The notes under the pieces were generated by a model. It saw only the letters and a list, made by a program, of their open reading frames with translations, searched no databases and was not told where the DNA came from. Position numbers and translations under genes: made by a program. Of a stretch of DNA of 64,000 nt, positions 47,281 to 55,619 are shown piece after piece. The DNA comes from an uncultured Caulobacterales bacterium (GTDB taxonomy: Bacteria; Pseudomonadota; Alphaproteobacteria; Caulobacterales; Maricaulaceae). Where the stretch lies: positions 156,584 to 220,583 of the forward strand of contig CALKXY010000014.1 of the NCBI GenBank assembly GCA_938003545.1, in the 5' to 3' direction. Within the stretch, counting starts at the first letter, position 1, and each line of letters opens with the position of its first letter.

Positions 47281-47292
47281 CTAAACTTTAAT

Positions 47293-48321
47293 CTATTTAG
47301 ATTGTGCGTTTCTTGGCAACTTCCGGTTCGCAAGCAATTCAGCAATCTGAACCGTATTTAGCGCCGCACCTTTACGGAGGTTATCAGACACGACCCACAT
47401 ATTCAGCGTATTATCCTGTGTGCTATCTTCGCGAATACGAGACACGAAGGTTGCAAATTCGCCGACACATTCCACAGGCGTCACATATCCACCGTCTTCG
47501 CGTTTATCGACAACCATAAGGCCTGGGCTTTCGCGCAATAATTCACGTGCATCATCCGCTGTCAGCTCATTTTCAAATTCGATATTCAGGCTTTCGGCAT
47601 GCCCAACAAATGTCGGAACGCGAACGCAAGTTGCTGTAACTTTGATTTTAGGGTCGAGAATGCGCTTCGTCTCAACATTCATCTTCCACTCTTCTTTGGT
47701 TTCGCCACTGTCGAGGAAGACATCGATATGCGGGATCACGTTAAAGGCGATCTGCTTTGTGAAATTGATAGGTTGAAAATTATCGTTGGAATAGATGCCT
47801 TTGGTCTGCAACCACAGCTCATCCATATTCTTCTTGCCGCCGCCAGAAACGGACTGATACGTCGAAACAACCACGCGTTTAATCGTAGCACGATCATGCA
47901 AAGGTTTAAGCGCAACAACCATTTGAATGGTCGAGCAGTTCGGGTTTGCAATAATGCCCTTTTTGAAGTTCATCACTTCGTCCGCATTCACTTCTGGTAC
48001 GATCAAAGGCACGTCCGGGTCCATGCGCCACGCAGAGGAGTTATCAATAACAATCGCGCCTGCAGCCGCGATCTTCGGCGACCAAATTTTAGAGACGTCG
48101 CCGCCCGCACTCATCAATGCCATGTCAACGGTGGTGAAATCGAATTTTTCGAGGTCAACGCATTTGAGGTCTTTGTCACCATAACTGACCAAACGGCCAA
48201 CAGATTTGCGGCTAGCGACAGCGTGGACTTCATCAATTTGAAGGTCGCTCTCGGACAGAATCGTGAGCATTTCTGTTCCAACATTTCCGGTGGCACCCAC
48301 GACGGCGATACGATAGCCCAT
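47293..48321 (-). CDS. asd: Aspartate-semialdehyde dehydrogenase
   Basis: Asd makes aspartate semialdehyde for lysine, threonine and methionine. The NADP loop is AVVGATGNVGTEML, the catalytic Cys is in IANPNCSTIQMVVAL, and the catalytic His in VRVPTFVGHAESLN. The start is MGYRIAV: the GGAG four codons upstream is its ribosome site, so a longer start is unlikely. 342 residues. Confidence 0.95.
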   Translation of the reverse strand: MGYRIAVVGATGNVGTEMLTILSESDLQIDEVHAVASRKSVGRLVSYGDKDLKCVDLEKFDFTTVDMALMSAGGDVSKIWSPKIAAAGAIVIDNSSAWRMDPDVPLIVPEVNADEVMNFKKGIIANPNCSTIQMVVALKPLHDRATIKRVVVSTYQSVSGGGKKNMDELWLQTKGIYSNDNFQPINFTKQIAFNVIPHIDVFLDSGETKEEWKMNVETKRILDPKIKVTATCVRVPTFVGHAESLNIEFENELTADDARELLRESPGLMVVDKREDGGYVTPVECVGEFATFVSRIREDSTQDNTLNMWVVSDNLRKGAALNTVQIAELLANRKLPRNAQSK

Positions 48322-48419
48322 GATGATCTCCATTGATCGAGTTTAGAAAAGCGAGCAGCCCCTACGTGAGGACGCCGCGAATCGCAAGTCATTAGCGCGT
48401 CAAACTCTCGTGTTTTGGT

Positions 48420-48728
48420 TTAACGTTTGCTGCGGACCCGCAGACCAACCGCGAGAGCAATACATCCAACAAAAGCAAAACCCGAAATTTCCAGCTTGGT
48501 GAAGCCAAATAGCCAAGGCGTTGTCCAACCTTCCATGCCGTCAACATCTTGAGGCACGCCGTTCATCATAATCGCCCCCAACAGAATCGCGAGGAGAGCC
48601 AAAACGCCCATAATCATGAACATCGCGTTGTAAAAGCGTTGATCCGAGGCACTTTGCGTCGCTTTGCGGGCCTGCACACGTTGATAGCGAGAGGCGCGGC
48701 GGAGGCGTTTATTTGGTTCTTCCGACAT
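48420..48728 (-). CDS. Small two-helix membrane protein, unknown
   Basis: The 102-residue protein has a basic N-terminus (MSEEPNKRLRRASRYQRVQARKATQ) and two hydrophobic helices (FMIMGVLALLAILLGAIMM and ISGFAFVGCIALAVGL) joined by a short periplasmic loop. No family was recognised. It lies 98 bp upstream of asd in the same direction and divergent from the secreted-protein gene. Confidence 0.65.
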   Translation of the reverse strand: MSEEPNKRLRRASRYQRVQARKATQSASDQRFYNAMFMIMGVLALLAILLGAIMMNGVPQDVDGMEGWTTPWLFGFTKLEISGFAFVGCIALAVGLRVRSKR

Positions 48729-48777
48729 GACGGGATCCTAACATGGCATAGGATCAAATCCATGCTAAGCTGCAGCT

Positions 48778-49236
48778 ATGAGATTCTCGGCCATATTTCT
48801 TCTCCCGCTCCTTCTCTGGATGCCTCAGGCATTAGCTCAGGATAACAACGAAACTTACCCAGATGTCGAATATGCGACACCTCTGCCAGAAGCGGAGTTG
48901 AAGGCCGTATTTAAAGGCCAAACACATCAAGGCAGCTATAACTTCTTGAACCGTAATATCTCAACCTTCGCCTTTAAAGAAACCACGGCAGAAGATGGCG
49001 CCATCCAACATGTGCAGCAGGGAAAAGTTGATACGGGGCAATGGAGCATTGAAGCGGATGTGATCTGTTATGATTATGACGACCCGCGATTACGTCAGGC
49101 ATGCTTCCGCATCTATGCGCGGGGCAATTGTTATTATCATTACCAAGTCAGCGTTGAAGGCATGCCGCGTTTTGGCTTCACGGCGCGCACAGTTATTGAA
49201 GGCGAAACACCGGATTGTGAGCCTAGCCTTGTTTAA
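48778..49236 (+). CDS. Secreted protein of unknown function, copy 1 of a tandem pair
   Basis: Signal peptide MRFSAIFLLPLLLWMPQALAQ, cleaved after ALA. The mature 132 residues hold KAVFKGQTHQGSYNF, GQWSIEADVICYDY and CFRIYARGNCYYHY, with four cysteines, two in the C-F-R-x-Y-x(3)-N-C-Y-Y motif. The next gene encodes a protein with the same layout, so this is a duplication. No known family was recognised. Some exported proteins with a short beta-fold look similar. Confidence 0.7.
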   Translation: MRFSAIFLLPLLLWMPQALAQDNNETYPDVEYATPLPEAELKAVFKGQTHQGSYNFLNRNISTFAFKETTAEDGAIQHVQQGKVDTGQWSIEADVICYDYDDPRLRQACFRIYARGNCYYHYQVSVEGMPRFGFTARTVIEGETPDCEPSLV

Positions 49237-49690
49237 ATTATGCATAATGATTGCGGTTTTAGCCTTCCCCGTCAGCGCATTTGCGCAAACTCAAGATACG
49301 GACATCAGGCCAAACGCAAGCCAACTCTCGGCGGATCAAATCAAAACTGTCTTTTCAGATACAACAATGGATGGCGCGTATAATTTTGGACGCAATGGCC
49401 GCGCGCAATCTTTCTACACCGAGACGCATCACCCAAACGGAACCCTTTCGTATAAAGAGGATGGCGACGTCGAGCCTGGACGTTGGTTTGTTAGGCAAGA
49501 TCAACTCTGTTTCATGTACCCATCCAACCAACTCGCGGGCGGGTGCTTTCGCGTTTATCAAGTTAAAAACTGCTACTACTTCTACTCAGCCGCACGACGC
49601 CAAGCCGAATTTGAGCTTGGTGAAGATTATTGGATCGCACGGTCGGTAAAGATGGGCGAACGCCCCGCCTGTGAGAAAGCCATCAGTTAA
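49217..49690 (+). CDS. Secreted protein of unknown function, copy 2 of a tandem pair
   Basis: The most likely start is a GTG at 49217, which gives a good signal peptide (MSLALFKLCIMIAVLAFPVSAFAQ) and overlaps the previous gene by 20 bp. An ATG at 49247 would shorten the signal to 14 residues. The mature part repeats the layout of its neighbour: KTVFSDTTMDGAYNF, GRWFVRQDQLCFMY and CFRVYQVKNCYYFY. Sequence outside these blocks has diverged, so the duplication is old. Its 3' end overlaps the convergent DUF2799 gene by 4 bp. Confidence 0.68.
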   Translation: MSLALFKLCIMIAVLAFPVSAFAQTQDTDIRPNASQLSADQIKTVFSDTTMDGAYNFGRNGRAQSFYTETHHPNGTLSYKEDGDVEPGRWFVRQDQLCFMYPSNQLAGGCFRVYQVKNCYYFYSAARRQAEFELGEDYWIARSVKMGERPACEKAIS

Positions 49691-50280
49691 ATGTCATCCT
49701 CATAGACAGGCCGTAAATCGCCACGCGGCCAGCCGTGAATACGTTCGAAGGCGCGAATATCGATCCTGTTTTCATCTAGCAGGTGCTGCAACCGACGCTC
49801 TTTTTTGCGTAAACGCTGGCGTTCATCTGGATCCATGACCTCAACGGACAATCGATCAGACACATCAATCAACGCCTTTCGCGTCTTGTCATATGCCTTG
49901 ACCAAGCCATCATATTCACGGCGGATTTCATAAATTACGCGGCCCTCATCATAACCATCTAAATAAGGAATCGCATCAATCTCTCGGCATTCGGTTTTCA
50001 CCGAACTTCCAGACTCGCCGTGATCCACGCCTTTATCATATGAGCAATAGAGCGGCAGGCCTTGGTCATAGCCAATTCTGTACTGGCTGAAGTCAGCAGC
50101 AATGCCGTACTTCGTGCATGTCTCTGCGATTTTACTGAACTTTCCTCGCGACTCGCCATTGCGGCCATCCTCATAACCAAGAGATTCCCAACTCCCCGCG
50201 ATACAGCTGTCCTCAGAAATCGTGGCGCATCCCGCGGATAAAATAGCGAAACTAGTAAATATAAGTGATGATCGTAACAT
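49687..50280 (-). CDS. DUF2799 domain lipoprotein
   Basis: The signal ends in LSAGC (Cys18). The next 90 residues show repeated W..lGYEDGRNGESRG and YRIGYDQGLPLYCSYDKGVDHGESG, the DUF2799 pattern. Cysteines are at CIAGSW, ETCTKYG, YCSYD and TECRE. The C-terminal third is a charged helix (RKKERRLQHLLDENRID), probably a coiled coil. Function unknown. Confidence 0.75.
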   Translation of the reverse strand: MLRSSLIFTSFAILSAGCATISEDSCIAGSWESLGYEDGRNGESRGKFSKIAETCTKYGIAADFSQYRIGYDQGLPLYCSYDKGVDHGESGSSVKTECREIDAIPYLDGYDEGRVIYEIRREYDGLVKAYDKTRKALIDVSDRLSVEVMDPDERQRLRKKERRLQHLLDENRIDIRAFERIHGWPRGDLRPVYEDDI

Positions 50281-50406
50281 TGCGTCCTCCGTTTGGAGGA
50301 ATGAAGCATATCGAAGTCAAATGAAGCCTGAAACACCTGTTCATTCTCAGCTCATCTTGTGTAGATCATCTTGCATGATCGTGCGCTTTTGTTCAGAGTC
50401 AGCCTT

Positions 50407-51429
50407 ATGAGAATTGAACCCCACGCCCTCGGAACCGATCAACGCGCACCGTTGGGCTTAGCCTTGGGCGGCGGCGTGGCGCGTGGCTGGGCCCATATCG
50501 GCGCTATGCGGGCGCTAATCGAAGCCGGAATAAAACCTGACATCATTGCAGGTACATCGATCGGCGCAATTGTTGGCGCAGCGTATCTGTCAGGAAAGCT
50601 CGACGTTTTAGAAAAATGGGCACGCTCCCTCACCCAGCGCAAAATGATGGGGTATATGGACGTGCGATGGGGTGGGGCTGGCCTGATGCGCGGCGAACGT
50701 TTGGCCCGCGTGCTGAACCATTATATGGGCGATGTGAATATTGAAGACCTTGACCGGAAATTTGCGGCTGTCGCTTGCGATTTGCGTACAGGTTATGAAG
50801 TCTGGCTACAGCGCGGACCAATTGTGCCGGCCATTCGCGCGTCCTACGCCCTACCCGGCGCGTTTGAGCCTGTAAAAGTCGACGGGCGATTTATGATTGA
50901 TGGCGCCTTGGTGAATCCAGTGCCTGTCTCGGCCTGCCGTGCATTGGGCGCGCATATGGTTATCGCGGTCAGCCTGAATGGTGATGCCTTTGGGCCAATG
51001 GGGTCTAGTCACGAACTTGATTTAGATGGATATGACGATGATGACGAAACTGATGCGTTTGAACTCGCCAGCCAGAGCTTGAATAAACTACGCCCAGATC
51101 GCCTCCTCCTCAAATCTATGCTCGGCGAAGTCAAACCCGGCAAGAGCCCCAAAATCGGCTCTGTGATGATGGGCACATTGAACATCGTTATGGACCGGAT
51201 TTCGCGATCTCGTTTAGCGGGTGATCCGCCTGATGTTTTTGTCGCTCCGCGTATTGGCCACATCGGTATGTTGGAATTCACAAAGGCGTCTGAACTCATC
51301 GAACGCGGCTATGCTGCGATGCAGCACGAAATCCCACTGATTCGATCTGTTATGGATGTGTTGTCGCAAATGCCATCAGCCGTTGCCGTCGATGATGTTC
51401 GACCTACACCCAAAGACAATAATTCTTAG
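50407..51429 (+). CDS. Patatin-like phospholipase (RssA type)
   Basis: A 340-residue serine lipase. The oxyanion loop GGGVARGWAHIGAMRALIE is at residues 21-39, the nucleophile Ser51 in AGTSIGAIVGAAYLSG, and the catalytic Asp in RFMIDGALVNPVPV. The C-terminal 100 residues (DGYDDDDETDAFELASQSLNKLR) have an acidic patch and resemble the RssA/YchK group of unknown role. The ATG at 50407 is chosen; an upstream TTG adds 12 residues. Confidence 0.88.
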   Translation: MRIEPHALGTDQRAPLGLALGGGVARGWAHIGAMRALIEAGIKPDIIAGTSIGAIVGAAYLSGKLDVLEKWARSLTQRKMMGYMDVRWGGAGLMRGERLARVLNHYMGDVNIEDLDRKFAAVACDLRTGYEVWLQRGPIVPAIRASYALPGAFEPVKVDGRFMIDGALVNPVPVSACRALGAHMVIAVSLNGDAFGPMGSSHELDLDGYDDDDETDAFELASQSLNKLRPDRLLLKSMLGEVKPGKSPKIGSVMMGTLNIVMDRISRSRLAGDPPDVFVAPRIGHIGMLEFTKASELIERGYAAMQHEIPLIRSVMDVLSQMPSAVAVDDVRPTPKDNNS

Positions 51430-51553
51430 AAAAACGGCTACTCCGACAGGACAACACGCCAAATTTTCTCGCCGCATCATCGGAGAACATTCACTCTTCT
51501 CGCATGAGGTGAACTCTATCGCGAATGTGTCCGTTCGGTGACAGAGCCGTTTC

Positions 51554-52894
51554 ATGCCTCACTTGCAGTCTTTCATCGGTGCCAATGATAATTCCCCGAC
51601 ATGGGTGATGTCCTCAAAACCCAACAGCCGTGAACGTCAGTCTGCGCAGAAAAAAACCGTGGTTCAATCGACACGTAAACCTGTCGCTTTGGACTCAATA
51701 TTGTGGCTCCTCCCTGTAGGAGCCTTAATCGCAGGCATAGTCGCCTGGTGGATGAGAATCCCTAGTGCTGATCTCATCTGGCTCGCATCAGGCTTAGGAG
51801 CCATTCTCCTGATCGCAGCATCTCTCACGCAGAAAGCCTGGCGGACTCGGAATTTCTGCGTACTTGTTGCGATTGGCGCATTTGCCGTGAGTCTTTTAGG
51901 CGTAGCAACGCAAGCTGGGGTTTTGCTTTTCGCAACGGACATTTCAGTTCTGATATCAGCGGTCTCGATCACACTGGCGTGGACCTTCAAATCACGACCA
52001 GGCCTTATGTTGAGTGGGTTTTCTGGATTGCTCTGGCTCGCGAGCCTCAATCCAGACATTAGTGGCTCTCTTGGAATTGGAACGCCCGCGTCCCAAGGTT
52101 GGCTTCCGCTATTCCCATTATTACTTATCGCGCAAGGCGTCTTAGCAAAGAGGCTACATTCACAGAGTACATTGCTTGTCACAATTATCGCAGCCTATGG
52201 CTTCGTGATTAGTGTCAGCACAAGCCTTCCGATGTTGCCCCTCGCAGGTCTATTCTTCGCAGTCAGCGCAGCGCATCATCGCATGGGTAAAGCTTGGGCA
52301 GATACGGATGTATTCGGCGCGCGGCACCACATCATAGTTGGGTGGTTGGCCGCATTGTCAGCCGCACTTTATGTTCAATCCTATTGGCTTAATCTTGAAA
52401 ACGGACAAGCGGAACCACTCTGGACAGCACACCAAGGCTGGTGGATTGCTCTAGGCTGTGCGGCCGCGGTGCTTTTCACCTCGTCTATCATTCGGTATAA
52501 ACATGCGCAGATTTCCCTCTCTGGAATATTCCTCGTCAGCGCAGCGGCCCTCATCCTCCCGGTAACAACTGTACGGCCAGACCTTGTTTACATCCTATTC
52601 GATACATTTCCTGGATTGCCGGCCCGCCCTGGGTTTGGGTTCATGATTGGCGCAGCGATTATGGCGAGCGGGTTAGCATGGGTTGTCAATGGCCTGCGTA
52701 AGGGACAAGTGTTAGAAATGGTATTGGGCGCGGCTGCAGTTGGACTACAGGCTCTTATTTTATTTAACCCCGACTGGATCAATGTGGATTTCGCGATTGT
52801 GTTCTGTCTCTCGCTCATCTGTGCTTTGTGCGTCGGCGGATTAATCGCTGGAGCCAGCCTAAATCATGCGCCGCCGCCGCGACGCCGCGCATAA
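51554..52894 (+). CDS. Polytopic membrane protein of unknown function
   Basis: A 446-residue protein with about 12 hydrophobic segments and a polar N-terminus of about 45 residues. No transport or enzyme motif was recognised. Trp-rich periplasmic parts (LWTAHQGWWIALG) are visible. It lies 40 bp upstream of the GYF_2/Cas2-like gene in the same direction, suggesting cotranscription. An alternative ATG would remove 18 residues. Confidence 0.7.
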   Translation: MPHLQSFIGANDNSPTWVMSSKPNSRERQSAQKKTVVQSTRKPVALDSILWLLPVGALIAGIVAWWMRIPSADLIWLASGLGAILLIAASLTQKAWRTRNFCVLVAIGAFAVSLLGVATQAGVLLFATDISVLISAVSITLAWTFKSRPGLMLSGFSGLLWLASLNPDISGSLGIGTPASQGWLPLFPLLLIAQGVLAKRLHSQSTLLVTIIAAYGFVISVSTSLPMLPLAGLFFAVSAAHHRMGKAWADTDVFGARHHIIVGWLAALSAALYVQSYWLNLENGQAEPLWTAHQGWWIALGCAAAVLFTSSIIRYKHAQISLSGIFLVSAAALILPVTTVRPDLVYILFDTFPGLPARPGFGFMIGAAIMASGLAWVVNGLRKGQVLEMVLGAAAVGLQALILFNPDWINVDFAIVFCLSLICALCVGGLIAGASLNHAPPPRRRA

Positions 52895-52934
52895 CCCCCT
52901 ATCGTAAACACGCGAATCAACGCTATCAGGGGCC

Positions 52935-53474
52935 ATGCAATCTCAAACGCCAGACCCAACTCAGCGACAATGGTTCATACAAGTGGACGGGCAAGCCTAT
53001 GGCCCATTTGATGACCGAACACTTTGGCAATACATGAATGAAGGCCGTGTCAGTGCGCAGTCTCTAATCAGCCAAGCGCCCAATACGGGATATCGTCTTG
53101 TGTCTGCCGATCCCTCTCTTATGGGTTGGCTCGCACAAGTTCCAAACAAAGCCCCCGCCAGCCCTGAGCCCAAGCCAGAGGCAAAAGCAGCATTTACCGT
53201 CTTTATGATCATGGGAGAAATACGGTCAGGGCGCGGGATGGAATTCATGCAAACACTGCAGAGTTTAGGGCCAACCCAGCGTCTGGGGTCAACAGTCTGG
53301 CTCTTGAAAGCTCAAACAACGGTTCAAACGCTTCGAGATATTTTAAGTCAGCCCTTAAGCGCAGATGATCGCCTATTCGTTCTGGATAGTTTTGCCAACG
53401 AAACAGCCTGGTTCAACCTGTCGCCAGAAATGGATACGCAAATCGCGAACCTCTGGGATATTCCATCCGCATGA
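52935..53474 (+). CDS. GYF_2 domain protein with Cas2/VapD-like C-terminal domain
   Basis: Residues 12-60 are a GYF_2 domain (QWFIQVDGQAYGPFDDRTLWQYM, then MNEGRVSAQSLISQ), a peptide-binding module often found in membrane-linked proteins. Residues 90-170 (FMIMGEIRSGRGMEFMQTLQ, TVWLLKAQTTVQTLRDILSQ, DDRLFVLDSFANETAWFNL) resemble the Cas2/VapD/SinR ferredoxin fold: a strand, a helix, STVWLL-type strand and a late ...LFV strand. No CRISPR or other cas gene is nearby. The fold is inferred by eye and the function is unknown. Confidence 0.65.
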   Translation: MQSQTPDPTQRQWFIQVDGQAYGPFDDRTLWQYMNEGRVSAQSLISQAPNTGYRLVSADPSLMGWLAQVPNKAPASPEPKPEAKAAFTVFMIMGEIRSGRGMEFMQTLQSLGPTQRLGSTVWLLKAQTTVQTLRDILSQPLSADDRLFVLDSFANETAWFNLSPEMDTQIANLWDIPSA

Positions 53475-53486
53475 TTAACAAATCGA

Positions 53487-54011
53487 CTAATCGACTCGTT
53501 CTAATCCATCCTTAAACCGTTTCGCATTTTCAACATAGAATTTTGCACCCATTTTAAGATGGGTAGCTTGTTCAAGCGTCAGTGTTTTGACGACTTTACC
53601 TGGTGATCCCATAACTACGGAATTATCAGGAATGACTTTTCCTTCAGTGACCAGAGCATGCGCACCGATTAAACAGTTCTCACCAATCTTCGCGCCATTC
53701 AGGATCGTGGCCCCAATTCCAACGAGTGATCCATTCCCAATCGTGCAACCATGTATCATGGCAAGGTGCCCAATAGTGACATCTTCGCCAATCGTCAAAG
53801 GTGAGCCTGGATCAGAGTGGCAGACAGACCCGTCTTGGACATTAGAGCGCGCACCAATAGTGATGGGATCATTATCTCCTCTGACCGTTGCTCCGAACCA
53901 GACAGAACTCCCCTCAGCCATAACAACATTGCCAATAACGGCCGCATTTTCAGCCACCCAACAAGTTTCGTGTCGTTCAGGTATATGCGTATCAAGGCGG
54001 TAAACGGCCAC
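53487..54011 (-). CDS. Gamma-class carbonic anhydrase-like protein
   Basis: A left-handed beta-helix protein of 174 residues with hexapeptide repeats. Metal-ligand histidines appear in [64 protein letters not shown] is the family start. The role could be carbonic anhydrase or acyltransferase-like (PaaY/YrdA); it is adjacent to DUF3126 and cysE, which is also a hexapeptide protein. Confidence 0.85.
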   Translation of the reverse strand: MAVYRLDTHIPERHETCWVAENAAVIGNVVMAEGSSVWFGATVRGDNDPITIGARSNVQDGSVCHSDPGSPLTIGEDVTIGHLAMIHGCTIGNGSLVGIGATILNGAKIGENCLIGAHALVTEGKVIPDNSVVMGSPGKVVKTLTLEQATHLKMGAKFYVENAKRFKDGLERVD

Positions 54012-54013
54012 AG

Positions 54014-54229
54014 TTACGCCTCGTCCAAATCCTGTTGTAGAATTGAGATATTCAAATCGTAAGAGATATCATCTTTGTCTTCATCATCAATATAAAGCAG
54101 GCCCAAAATTTCATCATCGAGATAGACTTCAACGCTATCTTGAACTTTGCGAGGCTTGAGCGCGATACCTTCTGTGCCGAAACGCTTGCGCAAATAACTT
54201 TGAACTTGTGAGACTTGTTGAGGTGTCAT
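54014..54229 (-). CDS. DUF3126 family protein
   Basis: The 71-residue protein [22 protein letters not shown]...[31 protein letters not shown] belongs to the DUF3126 family of alphaproteobacteria. It lies 2 bp before the anhydrase gene and 9 bp after cysE, so the three form an operon. Function unknown. Confidence 0.82.
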   Translation of the reverse strand: MTPQQVSQVQSYLRKRFGTEGIALKPRKVQDSVEVYLDDEILGLLYIDDEDKDDISYDLNISILQQDLDEA

Positions 54230-54238
54230 GATCGTTTC

Positions 54239-55057
54239 CTAAAGTGTTTGGTCCATAGAGTCAGCGGGATTCCCACAACAAGGACCGCCAACAAGTTTGG
54301 CAGGAACACCCGCCACTGTACAATTCTCGCCAACAGCTTTCAGGACAACTGATCCTGCTGCAATCTTAGCGCCGTCGCCAATTCGAATATTCCCGAGGAC
54401 TGACGCGTTGGCTCCGATTAAGACACGATCACCAATTTTCGGATGACGGTCTTCTTCTGCTTTACCCGTCCCGCCCAGCGTGACGCCCTGCAAAATAGAG
54501 CAATCATCACCAATAACGGCCGTTTCGCCCATAACAAATCCCGTTGCATGATCGAGCATAACACCGCAGCCTATTTTGGCCGCAGGATTAATATCGACAC
54601 CGAACAACTCAGAGCTTCGGTTCTGTAAGTGAAAGGCCACGAGGTCGCGGCCTTCATTTAGGAGAGCATGCGCCAATCGATGCGTTTGGATCGCCATGAA
54701 GCCTTTAAAATAAAGAAAGCACTGGAGATAAGTATGGCAAGCTGGATCTCGCGTCCCAACAGCTTCTAGATCACGCGCAACGCACGCGATAAGTCCTGGG
54801 TCGCTGGTAATGGCTTCGCTTAAAACCTTACGCATCTTCAAAGCAGAAAAATCCGACGTCGATAGTTTCTCGGACAAATGATTGACTAAAGCACTCCCGA
54901 GATCATTTTGATCAAGGATTGTCGCATGGAGCAGTGATGATAACGCGACTTCGCGCACCGCATAGACAGCCGCTTCTTCTTGCAAAACCGTCCAGACACA
55001 TACGTCTCTGGGATCTTGGCAATTGGTTAAATGGTTTGTAGCAATCAAGCTCGGCAT
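54239..55057 (-). CDS. cysE: Serine O-acetyltransferase
   Basis: CysE acetylates serine to the substrate of CysK. The N-terminal helical domain is followed by the hexapeptide helix: CGVMLDHATGFVMGETAVIGDDCSILQGVTLGG, then HPKIGDRVLIGANASVLGNIRIGDGAKIAAGSVVL. The catalytic His-Asp pair lies in LDHATG. 272 residues from the ATG at 55057, preceded by AAGGACG. The C-terminal tail is where feedback inhibition by cysteine is known in relatives. cysE, DUF3126 and the anhydrase are one operon. Confidence 0.93.
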   Translation of the reverse strand: MPSLIATNHLTNCQDPRDVCVWTVLQEEAAVYAVREVALSSLLHATILDQNDLGSALVNHLSEKLSTSDFSALKMRKVLSEAITSDPGLIACVARDLEAVGTRDPACHTYLQCFLYFKGFMAIQTHRLAHALLNEGRDLVAFHLQNRSSELFGVDINPAAKIGCGVMLDHATGFVMGETAVIGDDCSILQGVTLGGTGKAEEDRHPKIGDRVLIGANASVLGNIRIGDGAKIAAGSVVLKAVGENCTVAGVPAKLVGGPCCGNPADSMDQTL

Positions 55058-55151
55058 GTTGACGTCCTTACGCAATCTTTGCGTAATGTAGGAGCCTAGG
55101 CGACTGAACCCAAGCAAAAATCAGGGAATACATAGATTACAATTACGTGAC

Positions 55152-55610
55152 CTAACCTCGACCACGATAAGGCGGCACACCTTGGTCTGGAATCCAAAGC
55201 CCTTCAGGCGCTTTGCCAAATTGGTAAAACACGTCAATCGGAATACCACCGCGCGGGTACCAATAGCCGCCGATACGAAGCCATTTCGGGCTAATCTCTT
55301 TTACGAGGCGCTGCGCTATACCTGTGGTACAAGCCTCATGGAAATCCCCATGATTTCTGTAACTTCCAAGGAAGAGCTTGAAGGCTTTACTTTCTACAAT
55401 CCATTCATCGGGACAATAATCTACAACGAGATGCGCAAAATCGGGCTGTCCCGTTACAGGGCAGATCGACGTAAATTCGGGCGCGACCAGGCGCACCATA
55501 TAAGGTTCATCACACGGGTTTTTGACTCGTTCAAGAACGGCCTCATCGGGATTTTGTGGAAGGCCTTGTTGTTGGCCTAATTGGTCTAATTTTTCATAAC
55601 GATCTGACAT
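55152..55610 (-). CDS. queF: NADPH-dependent preQ0 reductase (QueF)
   Basis: QueF reduces the nitrile of preQ0 to preQ1 for queuosine. The catalytic Cys is in [19 protein letters not shown], and the NADPH-binding [20 protein letters not shown] is present. The 152-residue size is the short type I form. Confidence 0.93.
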   Translation of the reverse strand: MSDRYEKLDQLGQQQGLPQNPDEAVLERVKNPCDEPYMVRLVAPEFTSICPVTGQPDFAHLVVDYCPDEWIVESKAFKLFLGSYRNHGDFHEACTTGIAQRLVKEISPKWLRIGGYWYPRGGIPIDVFYQFGKAPEGLWIPDQGVPPYRGRG

Positions 55611-55619
55611 AACGCGCCG

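Larger units (their letters stand above)
46719..47292. other. Non-coding interval with repeats
   Basis: The 574 bp upstream of ltaE and downstream of asd hold no convincing gene. The first 190 bp are AT-rich; a T-run hairpin follows, then a 25-base stem-loop, a cluster of GTGCATTTG repeats and a GC-rich hairpin next to asd (separate entries). It may encode a small RNA or bind a regulator; ltaE's promoter must also lie here. Confidence 0.5.

Noticed and set aside
47599..48336. Long plus-strand frame opposite asd
   Set aside because: It is the antisense shadow of asd, His/Arg/Asn-rich and without a recognisable domain.
51430..51553. Small gene upstream of the polytopic membrane protein
   Set aside because: Every start is followed by an early stop; nothing was seen but a spaced AAACGGCT/AGCCGTTT pair.
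52935..53474. CRISPR-Cas locus
   Set aside because: Only the Cas2-like fold was seen; there are no repeat-spacer arrays or other cas genes in the window.
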